A stretch of 5,566 bases of DNA from Anaerolinea sp. (GCA_013824385.1 PNNU01000253.1:1-5566), one strand, 5' to 3'; positions 1-5,566 are shown, numbered from the stretch's first letter. Numbers and translations: made by a program. Notes: a model not told the origin generated them from the sequence alone.

Positions 1-20
1 GATAAATACCTTGTGATTAA

Positions 21-60
21 AAAGAAGACGGTTTCATATTTTCTGAAACCGGCTTCTTTT
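21..60 (-). terminator. Intrinsic terminator after the glycosidase-like lipoprotein gene
   Basis: The arms CGGTTTCA (29-36) and TGAAACCG (44-51) pair perfectly around a 7-base loop. Beyond a single A/G mismatch the stem continues with AAAGAAG (21-27) against CTTCTTT (53-59). Read on the minus strand, the hairpin starts directly after the TAG stop at 61-63 and is followed by a T run (T5 from positions 23-19 with neighbours), as expected for Rho-independent termination. On the plus strand a TTCTTTTC tail also follows, so it may work in both directions and insulate the gene from leftward neighbours. Confidence 0.88.
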
Positions 61-1752
61 CTATTGATATTTCTTCAAAAACTCGACCACGCCACGATTC
101 TCTAAAAAGGGCGTATCGGGAACCTGAAGGATGTCTGAGAAACCGGCCTCCTTATTCAGCCAAAGGACTTCTTCAGGCGCCAGTATATTATGTTGACAGT
201 TGTAAGCCCATGAAATATTGTTATTTCTCAAGGCTGTCAGCCATTCATTGTGATAGGCATAATATTCTTTTTCCGTCAGATTCTGAGTGTCCGTACCCAC
301 TTCAGTCATTAGAAAGCCAACATTGTATTTCTTGGCTGTATCAATGAACTTTTGCAAATAATCCGATGTGAAAAAATCGGCATTGAGTAGTTTTTGCGGC
401 TCATCAATATTATTGGTGGTTCCATCATCAGAAATTTGGATTGTGGGCATGAATAGTGTTTCCGAACCGGTGTAGAGATCATGAATCACAAAGGTGACTG
501 GTTCTCGCCCATCCTGTTCAACTTTAACAGCGTAGAAATCCACAAAACTCCTCGCGTCAGTGATACCAATCACCTTGGTACCTTGTTGAAATTCTACTTC
601 CACCCAACCAGTCTGTCCATTGCTGTTGTTGAGGATCACTACATCATCTGCAAGGATTTTCACGTTGCCATTATTGATGTAGATTCCAACCTTGCCGGCG
701 TCAAAACCGTTTTCGCTCACCAACTTTAAGGTTTCTCCACCATTTTCATTAAAAAATCCAGGGAGATATTGAATCGGCCATGAAGGAGCGTAATTGATCA
801 TTGATAGTCGACTGCTGTCAACGGTGTAAATATGATTGTGTACAGAGATACTGCAGCCCAAAGCAGCAAGTTGTTCAGGAACTTGCTTCCATACATCTGC
901 GCAAACAAGGATGCGATCAGGGTTTTCAGCCCACATGGATTGAAGGAACGGAGTGAGTACTTGGGTGTAAATATTCATGTCGCCAGAATCGACATTTGGT
1001 TCAGCCAGAATTTCAAAACTTAAGTCCTTTATCGGGATATCGGCATAACGCCGGGCAAACATGGTAAGGTACTCTTTAAATACTTGCTGTAACTCTGTAT
1101 TTTTAAACAATTCATTGTTGCTGCCAACATTTTCTTCCTCAGTGGATGTGCCAAATTTTCCAGGCAGACCCGTGAAACTGAATTGAATATGAACGTTGTG
1201 TTTTAGTCCCCAAGAGATCAGTTCATCCAATTGTTCAAGCTGGGCTTCATTTACTTCCATAATATTTTCTGGATTTGATAAAAACGACATGCTGTAAACT
1301 ATGCGTGCATAATTGAATCCCTGATCAGACAGGAATTTGATCTGTTCTTCGTAGAAATACTGATTTCCAGAGGTGGTGGTATCCCATCTTCCATCAACAT
1401 TATTCACAAAAATCTTATTTTCTAAAACCATTCCGGTCCAATAGGGAATACTGGTTTTAGAAGCTTCAGGCAAGGTTGACCTGATAAGTAAATCATCGGG
1501 AATGATGGTTTTATTATACGGGCCAATCTCATTGACAAGCACATATCTGGCTAGCTGGTTTGCAGCTTTGGATTTTGACAAATGATAAGGCCAAAACATG
1601 GTAGGCGTTGGGGGAATTTCAGTTGCCGGTTTGGCAGTTGAGGTTGCTGGTTCAGTGACCGTGGTACTATTTATTGTATTGCAAGCCGTTACTTGAAAGA
1701 GAAGGACAAGAATTAAAATTACCACAATGACTTTTCTTATTGTTTTAACCAA
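61..1752 (-). CDS. Secreted lipoprotein with a GH5-like (clan GH-A) glycoside hydrolase barrel
   Basis: Probable surface-anchored glycosidase or glycan-binding derivative; substrate not identifiable. I place the start at TTG 1750-1752 (563 residues) because AAAGGAG (minus strand, 1759-1765) lies 6 bases upstream; a longer TTG start at 1785 (574 residues) lacks such a site. Residue numbers use the 1752 start. The N-terminus has a basic n-region, a hydrophobic stretch and lipobox VTAC with Cys24, then a Thr/Pro-rich linker to about residue 52. The barrel shows clan GH-A landmarks: Arg150 after strand 2 (FNYARIVYS), Glu251 as acid/base (FEILAEPN), an H-I-Y motif (His307, Tyr309), Glu484 as nucleophile (LMTEVG) and Trp515 (SWAYN). 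The Asn normally before the acid/base Glu is Ala250, and the strand-3 His of the DLHG motif appears to be Thr194. Residues ~334-459 form a beta-rich insertion. The family assignment is by eye, without an alignment. The gene is transcribed alone, divergently from clpC, and is more AT-rich than clpC. Confidence 0.8.
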   Translation of the reverse strand: MVKTIRKVIVVILILVLLFQVTACNTINSTTVTEPATSTAKPATEIPPTPTMFWPYHLSKSKAANQLARYVLVNEIGPYNKTIIPDDLLIRSTLPEASKTSIPYWTGMVLENKIFVNNVDGRWDTTTSGNQYFYEEQIKFLSDQGFNYARIVYSMSFLSNPENIMEVNEAQLEQLDELISWGLKHNVHIQFSFTGLPGKFGTSTEEENVGSNNELFKNTELQQVFKEYLTMFARRYADIPIKDLSFEILAEPNVDSGDMNIYTQVLTPFLQSMWAENPDRILVCADVWKQVPEQLAALGCSISVHNHIYTVDSSRLSMINYAPSWPIQYLPGFFNENGGETLKLVSENGFDAGKVGIYINNGNVKILADDVVILNNSNGQTGWVEVEFQQGTKVIGITDARSFVDFYAVKVEQDGREPVTFVIHDLYTGSETLFMPTIQISDDGTTNNIDEPQKLLNADFFTSDYLQKFIDTAKKYNVGFLMTEVGTDTQNLTEKEYYAYHNEWLTALRNNNISWAYNCQHNILAPEEVLWLNKEAGFSDILQVPDTPFLENRGVVEFLKKYQ

Positions 1753-1758
1753 TAGATT

Positions 1759-1765
1759 CTCCTTT
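1759..1765 (-). promoter_or_regulatory. Ribosome binding site deciding the TTG start of the lipoprotein gene
   Basis: The minus strand reads AAAGGAG here, followed by six bases and TTG at 1752-1750. This strong Shine-Dalgarno sequence lies inside the longer open frame that begins at 1785, which argues for the shorter protein. The shorter start also gives a compact lipoprotein signal peptide with Cys at residue 24. Confidence 0.75.
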
Positions 1766-1838
1766 AATTTCACTATTATGTTCAAGGCAATATTGCAGGA
1801 AACCTAGGATCCTCAAGTAACCCTAAAACCTTTTGATT

Positions 1839-1855
1839 TTACATCAAGTATGTAA
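1839..1855. promoter_or_regulatory. Inverted repeat upstream of the lipoprotein gene, possible operator
   Basis: TTACAT (1839-1844) and ATGTAA (1850-1855) form perfect 6-base arms around CAAGT, in the AT-rich region about 85 bases before the chosen start codon. The size and symmetry suit a dimeric regulator, but AT-rich DNA yields such repeats by chance. I see no convincing -35/-10 pair for the leftward gene, so its promoter remains unassigned. Confidence 0.25.
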
Positions 1856-1945
1856 TTATTTGGTTAATTTATTTGCCAATTCTTTTTGAAATAAATACTC
1901 CAATTTCTAATCCCCTTCTAATACAACCCCATTACAATTACCCGA

Positions 1946-1972
1946 CAGTCTCGTTTAAGCCATTCGAAACTG
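1946..1972. promoter_or_regulatory. Imperfect inverted repeat just upstream of the clpC promoter, possible operator
   Basis: CAGTCTCG (1946-1953) and CGAAACTG (1965-1972) are complementary at 7 of 8 positions across an 11-base spacer, and end 11 bases before the -35 element. The position suits a regulator binding upstream of RNA polymerase. It does not resemble the CtsR heptamer repeat or the CIRCE element of HrcA, which control clp and groE genes in Firmicutes. Confidence 0.3.
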
Positions 1973-1983
1973 GTAAAATGAAA

Positions 1984-2013
1984 TTGGTTTTATATCGCAA
2001 GACCGCATATAAT
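1984..2013 (+). promoter_or_regulatory. Sigma-70-type promoter of clpC
   Basis: A perfect -10 box TATAAT lies at 2008-2013 with a weak -35 TTGGTT at 1984-1989, spaced by 18 bases. Transcription would begin near 2020 and give a leader of about 50 bases before the GTG start. The housekeeping-type promoter suggests constitutive expression, possibly modulated by the inverted repeat at 1946-1972. Confidence 0.65.
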
Positions 2014-2055
2014 ATGAGCCCTTCACTTATTTAGTGGTAGTGGTTTGAACTTTTC

Positions 2056-2062
2056 AGGAGGA
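2056..2062 (+). promoter_or_regulatory. Ribosome binding site supporting the GTG start of clpC
   Basis: AGGAGGA is a near-perfect Shine-Dalgarno sequence 7 bases before GTG at 2070. The in-frame ATG at 2079 would be 16 bases away, too far for efficient use, so GTG is preferred. Confidence 0.85.
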
Positions 2063-2069
2063 TTACCCT

Positions 2070-4586
2070 GTGGCAGGAATGGAACGATTTACCCAAAGAG
2101 CGCGGCGCGTATTGGCACTGGCTCACCAAGAAGCAGAGCGTCTACGTCACGCCAACATCGATACCGAACATTTACTGGTCGGATTAATTGAAGAAGACGG
2201 CGGCATTGCCAGCCATGCTTTACGCGACCTTGGGCTTGAACCAGACCGTGTACGCGAGATGGTCGAAAGACTCACCGGCATGGGCTTGCAAGAGACCAAC
2301 ACAATTGAACTTTCAAAAGGTACCCAGCAGGTGCTTGAGTTTGCCATTGAAGAAGCCCGCTTACTGGGGCATCAATTCATCGGCACTGAGCATTTATTGA
2401 TGGCATTAACCCGTTCCACCGAAGGCATGGCCATTGAAGTGCTCAAGAAGCTTGGCGTGACACCAGAGCAGGTGCGCCGCCAGGTCAGACGCGCCATGGA
2501 CGAGGCCACCAACGCCCCGGCTCCCGCCGGAGGGCAGCCGCCCATCAACCGCAAAGAAGACAAAAAAGACGCCAAGACCCCACTGGTGGATCAATTGGCA
2601 GTCGACCTCACCACCTTGGCGGAAGAAGGCAAGCTCGACCCCGTCATCGGACGCCAGAAAGAAATCGAACGTCTCATCCAAATTTTGGCGCGGCGTAACA
2701 AGAACAACCCCGCCCTGATCGGTGAACCTGGCGTCGGCAAAACCGCCATCGTTGAAGGTCTGGCCCAACGCATCGTGGACGGCGACGTTCCCGCGCCATT
2801 GATCGGCAAACGTGTGCTGCAGTTGGACGTAGGTTCGTTGGTGGCTGGCACCATGTACCGCGGACAATTTGAAGAACGGCTCAAACGGGTGATTGAAGAA
2901 CTCAAAGCCTCCAAGTCCATCCTCTTTATTGATGAATTGCACATGCTGGTGGGCGCCGGTTCAGCCGGTTCCACTGTAGATGCAGCCAACATTCTCAAAC
3001 CTGCCTTGTCGCGCGGCGAACTGCAAGTTGTGGGTGCCACCACCCTCGATGAGTACCGCAAGCACATCGAAACTGATGCCGCCCTTGAGCGGCGTTTTCA
3101 GCCAATTGTGGTGATTGAACCGACCGTGGATGAAACCATCCTGATCCTCAAGGGCATCCGCAAGGCTTATGAAGAACATCACCGCCTGATTATTTCAGAC
3201 GAAGCACTTGAAGCCGCCGCCCACCTCTCTTCACGTTACGTGACCGAGCGTTTCTTGCCCGACAAGGCCATTGACTTGATCGACGAAGCCTCTTCACGAG
3301 TGCGTATGTATAAGAGTCCGGCTGCCCAGACTTTCAAAGATCTGATGACCCAACTGCGCGGCATCCGCGCGGATCGGGCCGCAGCGGTTGAAGGTGGACG
3401 CAACGACGACGCCCAGGAACTAACTGATAAAGAATCCGGCCTCAAGGCGCAGATCGAAAAGCTGCGAACCGGCTGGGACCGTTCAACCAGCCCTGTGGTC
3501 ACCAGTGAAGACATCGCCGAACTCGTTTCAATGTGGACGGGGGTGCCCATCATGCAGTTGGCCACCGAAGAATCTGAACGCCTTCTGCACATGGAAGACG
3601 AAATGCGTAGAAGCATCGTCGGCCAGGACGAGGCCATCGAAACGATTTCCAAGGCTGTACGCCGCGGACGCGCCGGATTGAAAGATCCGCGCCGCCCAAT
3701 TGGCTCTTTCATGTTCCTTGGCCCCACCGGTGTGGGCAAGACCGCCCTCACCAAGACCCTGGCCATGTTCCTGTTTGGCAGCGAGGAATCGCTGGTGCAA
3801 ATCGACATGTCAGAATTCATGGAACGCCACAACGTCAGCCGCCTGGTTGGCGCGCCTCCGGGTTACGTTGGCTTTGAAGATGCGGGCCAGCTCACCGAGG
3901 CCATCCGCCGCCGGCCGTATTCCATAATCGTTTTTGATGAAATTGAAAAGGCTCACCCTGAAGTGCATAACATGCTGCTGCAGATCATGGAAGAAGGCCA
4001 ACTCACCGACGCCCGCGGGCACAAGGTGGACTTCCGCAATGCCATCATCGTCATGACCTCCAATATTGGCGCGGACATGATCAAAAAGCAGGGCAACCTG
4101 GGCTTCAACCTCAAGAAAGACCAGAAGGAAGAAGACGCCAAGAATTACGATGAAATGCGCAAGAAGCTGATGGATTCGCTCAAGAAGGTTTTCAGACCCG
4201 AGTTCATCAATCGGTTGGACGGCGTGATCGTCTTCCATCCGCTCAACCAGGAGCACATCCGCATGATCGTCAATGTGGAACTCGAGAAGGTGGCCGTGCG
4301 TATGCGCGATCACAACATCGAACTGAAAGCTTCAGAGGCCGCCCTGGACTTTTTGGCCAACGAAGGTTTCAACCCCGAGATGGGTGCCCGTCCGCTGCGC
4401 AGAGTCTTGCAGGATAAAGTGGAAGACCGCCTGTCAGACGCCGTGCTCTCGCACGAATTCAACGACGGCGACACCATTTTGGTGGACCTGAACAAAGAAA
4501 AGGAAGTCGTGCTCAAGCGCGAGAAGAAAAAGAAAGTCGTCAAAGAAACCAGGGAACCAGAGCAACCTGAACCGATTCCGGCTTAA
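2070..4586 (+). CDS. clpC: ATP-dependent Clp protease ATP-binding subunit ClpC
   Basis: Cytoplasmic Hsp100/AAA+ unfoldase that threads substrates into the ClpP peptidase. At 838 residues it has the full ClpC architecture. Residues 5-145 hold two Clp_N repeats ([27 protein letters not shown]), followed by a Pro/Ala linker. The first AAA+ module (~172-410) has Walker A GEPGVGKT (Lys224), Walker B ILFIDE (288-289), pore loop GTMYRG (Tyr263) and Arg341/342. A short M-domain coiled coil (~415-470) has the ClpC length, not the long ClpB one. The second AAA+ module (~500-720) has Walker A GPTGVGKT (Lys557), Walker B IIVFDE (623-624), pore loop GYVG (Tyr599) and sensor-2 GARPLRR. The LGF tripeptide (677-679) is the ClpP docking loop, so this is a protease partner and not a ClpB disaggregase. 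The ClpD2-small domain is followed by a Lys-rich then Pro/Glu-rich tail. clpP and mcsAB/ctsR are not adjacent. GTG start, own promoter and terminator; monocistronic. Confidence 0.97.
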   Translation: MAGMERFTQRARRVLALAHQEAERLRHANIDTEHLLVGLIEEDGGIASHALRDLGLEPDRVREMVERLTGMGLQETNTIELSKGTQQVLEFAIEEARLLGHQFIGTEHLLMALTRSTEGMAIEVLKKLGVTPEQVRRQVRRAMDEATNAPAPAGGQPPINRKEDKKDAKTPLVDQLAVDLTTLAEEGKLDPVIGRQKEIERLIQILARRNKNNPALIGEPGVGKTAIVEGLAQRIVDGDVPAPLIGKRVLQLDVGSLVAGTMYRGQFEERLKRVIEELKASKSILFIDELHMLVGAGSAGSTVDAANILKPALSRGELQVVGATTLDEYRKHIETDAALERRFQPIVVIEPTVDETILILKGIRKAYEEHHRLIISDEALEAAAHLSSRYVTERFLPDKAIDLIDEASSRVRMYKSPAAQTFKDLMTQLRGIRADRAAAVEGGRNDDAQELTDKESGLKAQIEKLRTGWDRSTSPVVTSEDIAELVSMWTGVPIMQLATEESERLLHMEDEMRRSIVGQDEAIETISKAVRRGRAGLKDPRRPIGSFMFLGPTGVGKTALTKTLAMFLFGSEESLVQIDMSEFMERHNVSRLVGAPPGYVGFEDAGQLTEAIRRRPYSIIVFDEIEKAHPEVHNMLLQIMEEGQLTDARGHKVDFRNAIIVMTSNIGADMIKKQGNLGFNLKKDQKEEDAKNYDEMRKKLMDSLKKVFRPEFINRLDGVIVFHPLNQEHIRMIVNVELEKVAVRMRDHNIELKASEAALDFLANEGFNPEMGARPLRRVLQDKVEDRLSDAVLSHEFNDGDTILVDLNKEKEVVLKREKKKKVVKETREPEQPEPIPA

Positions 4587-4595
4587 ATAAAGATC

Positions 4596-4625
4596 ATGGC
4601 CGTGGTTAATTCCGCGGCCATTTTT
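4596..4625 (+). terminator. Intrinsic terminator of clpC
   Basis: ATGGCCGTGG (4596-4605) pairs with CCGCGGCCAT (4612-4621) over ten positions, one a G-T wobble, around loop TTAATT. A TTTTT run (4621-4625) follows. It starts ten bases after the TAA stop, so clpC is transcribed as a single-gene unit. Confidence 0.92.
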
Positions 4626-4632
4626 AAACAAA

Positions 4633-4707
4633 CGTAGGGTGGGTTCGGTTTTTGAACCCACCATCGCATTTTAATAAGGTGGGTTCACCGGACGAACCCA
4701 CCCTACA
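4633..4707. repeat. Compound palindromic repeat (two tandem GGTGGGTTC hairpins inside a 14-base inverted repeat)
   Basis: GGTGGGTTC/GAACCCACC occurs twice as a hairpin: arms 4638-4646 with 4654-4662, and 4678-4686 with 4694-4702. The outer edges GTAGGGTGGGTTCG (4634-4647) and CGAACCCACCCTAC (4693-4706) are exact reverse complements, so the whole block can also fold as one long hairpin. Related GTAGGGTGGG palindromes are dispersed in many bacterial genomes as REP-like extragenic repeats. A third, diverged copy lies at 5067-5095. Confidence 0.8.
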
Positions 4708-4717
4708 AAACCTGTTT

Positions 4718-5066
4718 TTACCTCCACGAGGTGATGTAGCCCTGCAACAACGTCAATGGGATGATGTTGCAGCTCTCCACATTGACCAGAGCCAGGGTCG
4801 GCATGTATTCCGAGAGGGAAGTATCTTGCACGCTCATGATCAGCCATTTGCCATCCGGGCTCCAATAGGGCTCGGTGACCACAATGGGGTCGGCGTTGGC
4901 AATCAAGCGGCATTGCTCCCGTTCAGGTTGGAGATATAGACGCAGTAGCGATCCCCCGGCAGCATAGCTTGGTAGGCGATGTGTTTGCCATCCGGGGAGA
5001 TGGCGATACCCGCGTTTTGATAGTTCACCTGGGTGAGTGTGTTGATTTCTCCAGAAATCAAAAAAA
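4718..5066 (-). pseudogene. C-terminal remnant of a PD40/TolB-like beta-propeller protein, frameshifted and 5'-truncated
   Basis: Two minus-strand frames together encode about 115 residues with two PD40-type repeats. The first frame (about 5066 down to a TGA at 4903-4905) reads AGIAISPDGKHIAYQ and later VYISNLNGSN. The second (about 4915 down to the TAA at 4718-4720) continues with CRLIANADPIVV, EPYWSPDGKWLIMS and ends GYITSWR. The repeated SPDGK-plus-hydrophobic pattern is the WD40-like/TolB propeller signature. The join falls at about 4911-4915, where one missing base disrupts the frame. No start codon or ribosome binding site precedes it: the upstream end runs into a 7-base A/T run and the palindrome at 5067. 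Full-length relatives are usually several hundred residues long and extracytoplasmic. The function of the parent protein cannot be told. If the indel were a sequencing error, it would still be a truncated gene. Confidence 0.75.
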
Positions 5067-5095
5067 GTGGGTTCGGAGTACGAATCCACCCTACG
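5067..5095. repeat. Palindromic repeat, diverged copy of the 4633-4707 family
   Basis: GTGGGTTCG (5067-5075) folds with CGAATCCAC (5081-5089) around GAGTA, with one G-T wobble in RNA. The right edge CGAATCCACCCTACG (5081-5095) is the reverse complement of CGTAGGGTGGGTTCG (4633-4647) at 14 of 15 positions. It abuts the truncated upstream end of the propeller remnant, so it probably marks the breakpoint. Confidence 0.75.
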
Positions 5096-5311
5096 GCTAC
5101 ATTGTTGTCATTGCGAATCCTGCTAAAGACACTCCGTAAGCATAAAACGCAAACAATTGTTTGTCTCTACCCCGTCATTTACTCATGTCAGGATGAAGCA
5201 CAAGGTCCCCCGAAGGAGGAATCTCCAACGAATCGGAATTCATTATCAAAAAGTAATGTTGCTATTTTGTTATTCAAAACCGTAGCTAGATTTTAATGTG
5301 AGAAGGCATCC
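5096..5311. other. Gene-free spacer with degenerate repeat-like sequence
   Basis: No open frame here has a ribosome binding site or recognisable protein. GTCATTGCGA (5107-5116) and GAGGAATCTCC (5216-5226) resemble the two ends of a palindromic intergenic repeat of the GTCATTGCGA...GCAATCTCC type seen in many bacterial genomes, here decayed. A perfect 14-base palindrome CAAACAATTGTTTG lies at 5150-5163. The stretch looks like repeat debris left of the riboswitch promoter. Confidence 0.4.
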
Positions 5312-5340
5312 TTGACATATAAATAACCTCGGCATATACT
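5312..5340 (+). promoter_or_regulatory. Near-consensus sigma-70 promoter of the FMN-riboswitch leader
   Basis: A perfect -35 TTGACA (5312-5317) and a -10 TATACT (5335-5340, 5/6) are separated by the ideal 17 bases. Transcription would start near 5346-5348, about ten bases before the riboswitch P1 helix. A strong constitutive promoter upstream of an RNA switch leaves control to the leader RNA. Confidence 0.88.
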
Positions 5341-5355
5341 ACGGATAATTAAATA

Positions 5356-5484
5356 TGTTCTTCGGGGCAGGGTGCGGAACCAAGGTTCCAATTCCCGATC
5401 GGTGGTGACAACCCACGAGCGCGGATCGCGCATGAGCAGGTGAAACTCCTGAGTCGACGGTAAAGTCCGGATAAAAGAAGAATT
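5356..5484 (+). ncRNA. FMN riboswitch aptamer (RFN element)
   Basis: Cis-acting RNA that binds flavin mononucleotide and turns down riboflavin genes. The conserved blocks appear in order: TTCGGGGCAGGGTG (5361-5374), AATTCCCGATCGGTGGT (5390-5406), ACCCACGAGC (5411-5420), GGTGAAACTCC (5439-5449) and GTCGACGGTAAAGTCCGGAT (5453-5472). P1 is TTCTTC (5358-5363) with GAAGAA (5477-5482). P2 is GGG with CCC (5394-5396). P3 is GTGG/CCAC, replacing the usual GCGG/CCGC with compensating changes. P4 is GCGCG/CGCGC (5419-5431). P5 is CAGG/CCTG (5437-5451). P6 is CGG/CCG, again covarying with the common CAG/CTG. The P2 loop holds an extra GGAACC/GGTTCC hairpin (5376-5389). Retained pairing indicates a functional aptamer. 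The controlled gene is beyond the window, probably a riboflavin synthesis or transport gene. Confidence 0.96.
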
Positions 5485-5520
5485 TTTCCATTCAAACGCC
5501 ACAGCGTATTGAAAACTCCA

Positions 5521-5553
5521 GCCCCGAAAACTATTTTTCGAGGCTTTTATTTT
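5521..5553 (+). terminator. Riboswitch expression platform: regulated intrinsic terminator
   Basis: GCCCCGAAAA (5521-5530) pairs with TTTTCGAGGC (5535-5544) around loop CTAT, with one C/A mismatch, and is followed by TTTTATTTT (5545-5553). It lies 36 bases after the aptamer, as in transcription-terminating FMN riboswitches. Its left arm GCCCCGAA (5521-5528) is an exact complement of TTCGGGGC (5361-5368) in the aptamer. Without FMN that pairing can act as an antiterminator; with FMN bound, P1 is held and the terminator forms. Confidence 0.9.
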
Positions 5554-5566
5554 GAATACACAACCT

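Noticed and set aside
481..1023. Short plus-strand open frames at 481-729 and 832-1023
   Set aside because: They lie wholly inside the lipoprotein gene on the opposite strand, lack ribosome binding sites and encode no recognisable protein.
1786..2069. CtsR or CIRCE heat-shock operator upstream of clpC
   Set aside because: Neither the GGTCAAA tandem heptamer nor the TTAGCACTC-N9-GAGTGCTAA pattern occurs in this region.
2070..4586. Calling the gene clpB or clpA
   Set aside because: The M-domain is short, an LGF ClpP-docking loop is present (against ClpB), and the N-terminal repeats with a ClpC-like middle region argue against ClpA.
2147..4664. Several long minus-strand open frames across clpC (for example 2406-2942, 3236-3832, 3810-4313)
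   Set aside because: clpC is unmistakable over its whole length. These frames are by-products of its GC-rich codon use and have no start signals or family motifs.
4652..4939. Plus-strand open frame starting in the palindromic repeat
   Set aside because: It starts inside the repeat and runs antisense to the propeller remnant, whose SPDGK motifs explain the sequence better.
4634..5094. CRISPR array based on repeated GGTGGGTTC/GAACCCACC units
   Set aside because: The units are irregularly spaced inverted copies with no uniform spacers and no cas genes; palindromic repeats fit better.
5033..5296. Plus-strand 87-residue open frame
   Set aside because: It spans a repeat and low-complexity spacer, has no ribosome binding site and shows no domain-like pattern.
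5293..5502. Minus-strand 69-residue open frame
   Set aside because: It lies across the promoter and FMN aptamer; the conserved RNA structure explains the sequence.

Overview
The window carries two full-length, divergently transcribed genes, followed by a gene-poor right third that ends in a riboswitch-controlled leader for a gene beyond the edge. No genus-level marker is present. The ClpC type, a TolB/PD40 propeller remnant, a Thr/Pro-linked lipoprotein and an FMN riboswitch fit a Chloroflexota (Anaerolineae-like) bacterium, but this is an inference with moderate to low confidence.

Layout. (1) Positions 21-60: a strong intrinsic terminator that reads convincingly on the minus strand. (2) Positions 61-1752, minus strand: a secreted lipoprotein with a clan GH-A (GH5-like) glycosidase barrel. 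Both catalytic glutamates are present, but two usually invariant active-site residues are replaced, and a beta-rich segment is inserted late in the barrel. It is visibly more AT-rich than its neighbour. (3) Positions 1753-2069: divergent regulatory region with a sigma-70-type promoter and ribosome binding site for the rightward gene and two inverted repeats. (4) Positions 2070-4586, plus strand: complete clpC, the Hsp100 unfoldase of the Clp protease, closed by its own terminator at 4596-4625. (5) Positions 4633-5095: a segment bracketed by 15-base inverted repeats (14/15 match) that contains palindromic repeats and the frameshifted, 5'-truncated end of a PD40-type beta-propeller gene on the minus strand. 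(6) Positions 5095-5311: no gene; degenerate repeat-like sequence. (7) Positions 5312-5553, plus strand: a near-consensus promoter, an FMN (RFN) riboswitch aptamer and an intrinsic terminator whose left arm is complementary to the conserved left edge of the aptamer. The controlled gene, expected to be for riboflavin synthesis or uptake, lies outside the window.

The genes do not form one pathway. clpC is a stand-alone housekeeping transcription unit, the glycosidase-like lipoprotein is a separate surface function with its own terminator, and the riboswitch opens a third unit. The most informative points are the complete terminator/antiterminator logic of the FMN riboswitch, the altered active site and inserted domain of the glycosidase-like protein, and the repeat-bracketed propeller fragment. 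I see no clear evidence for a wholly new multi-gene system.
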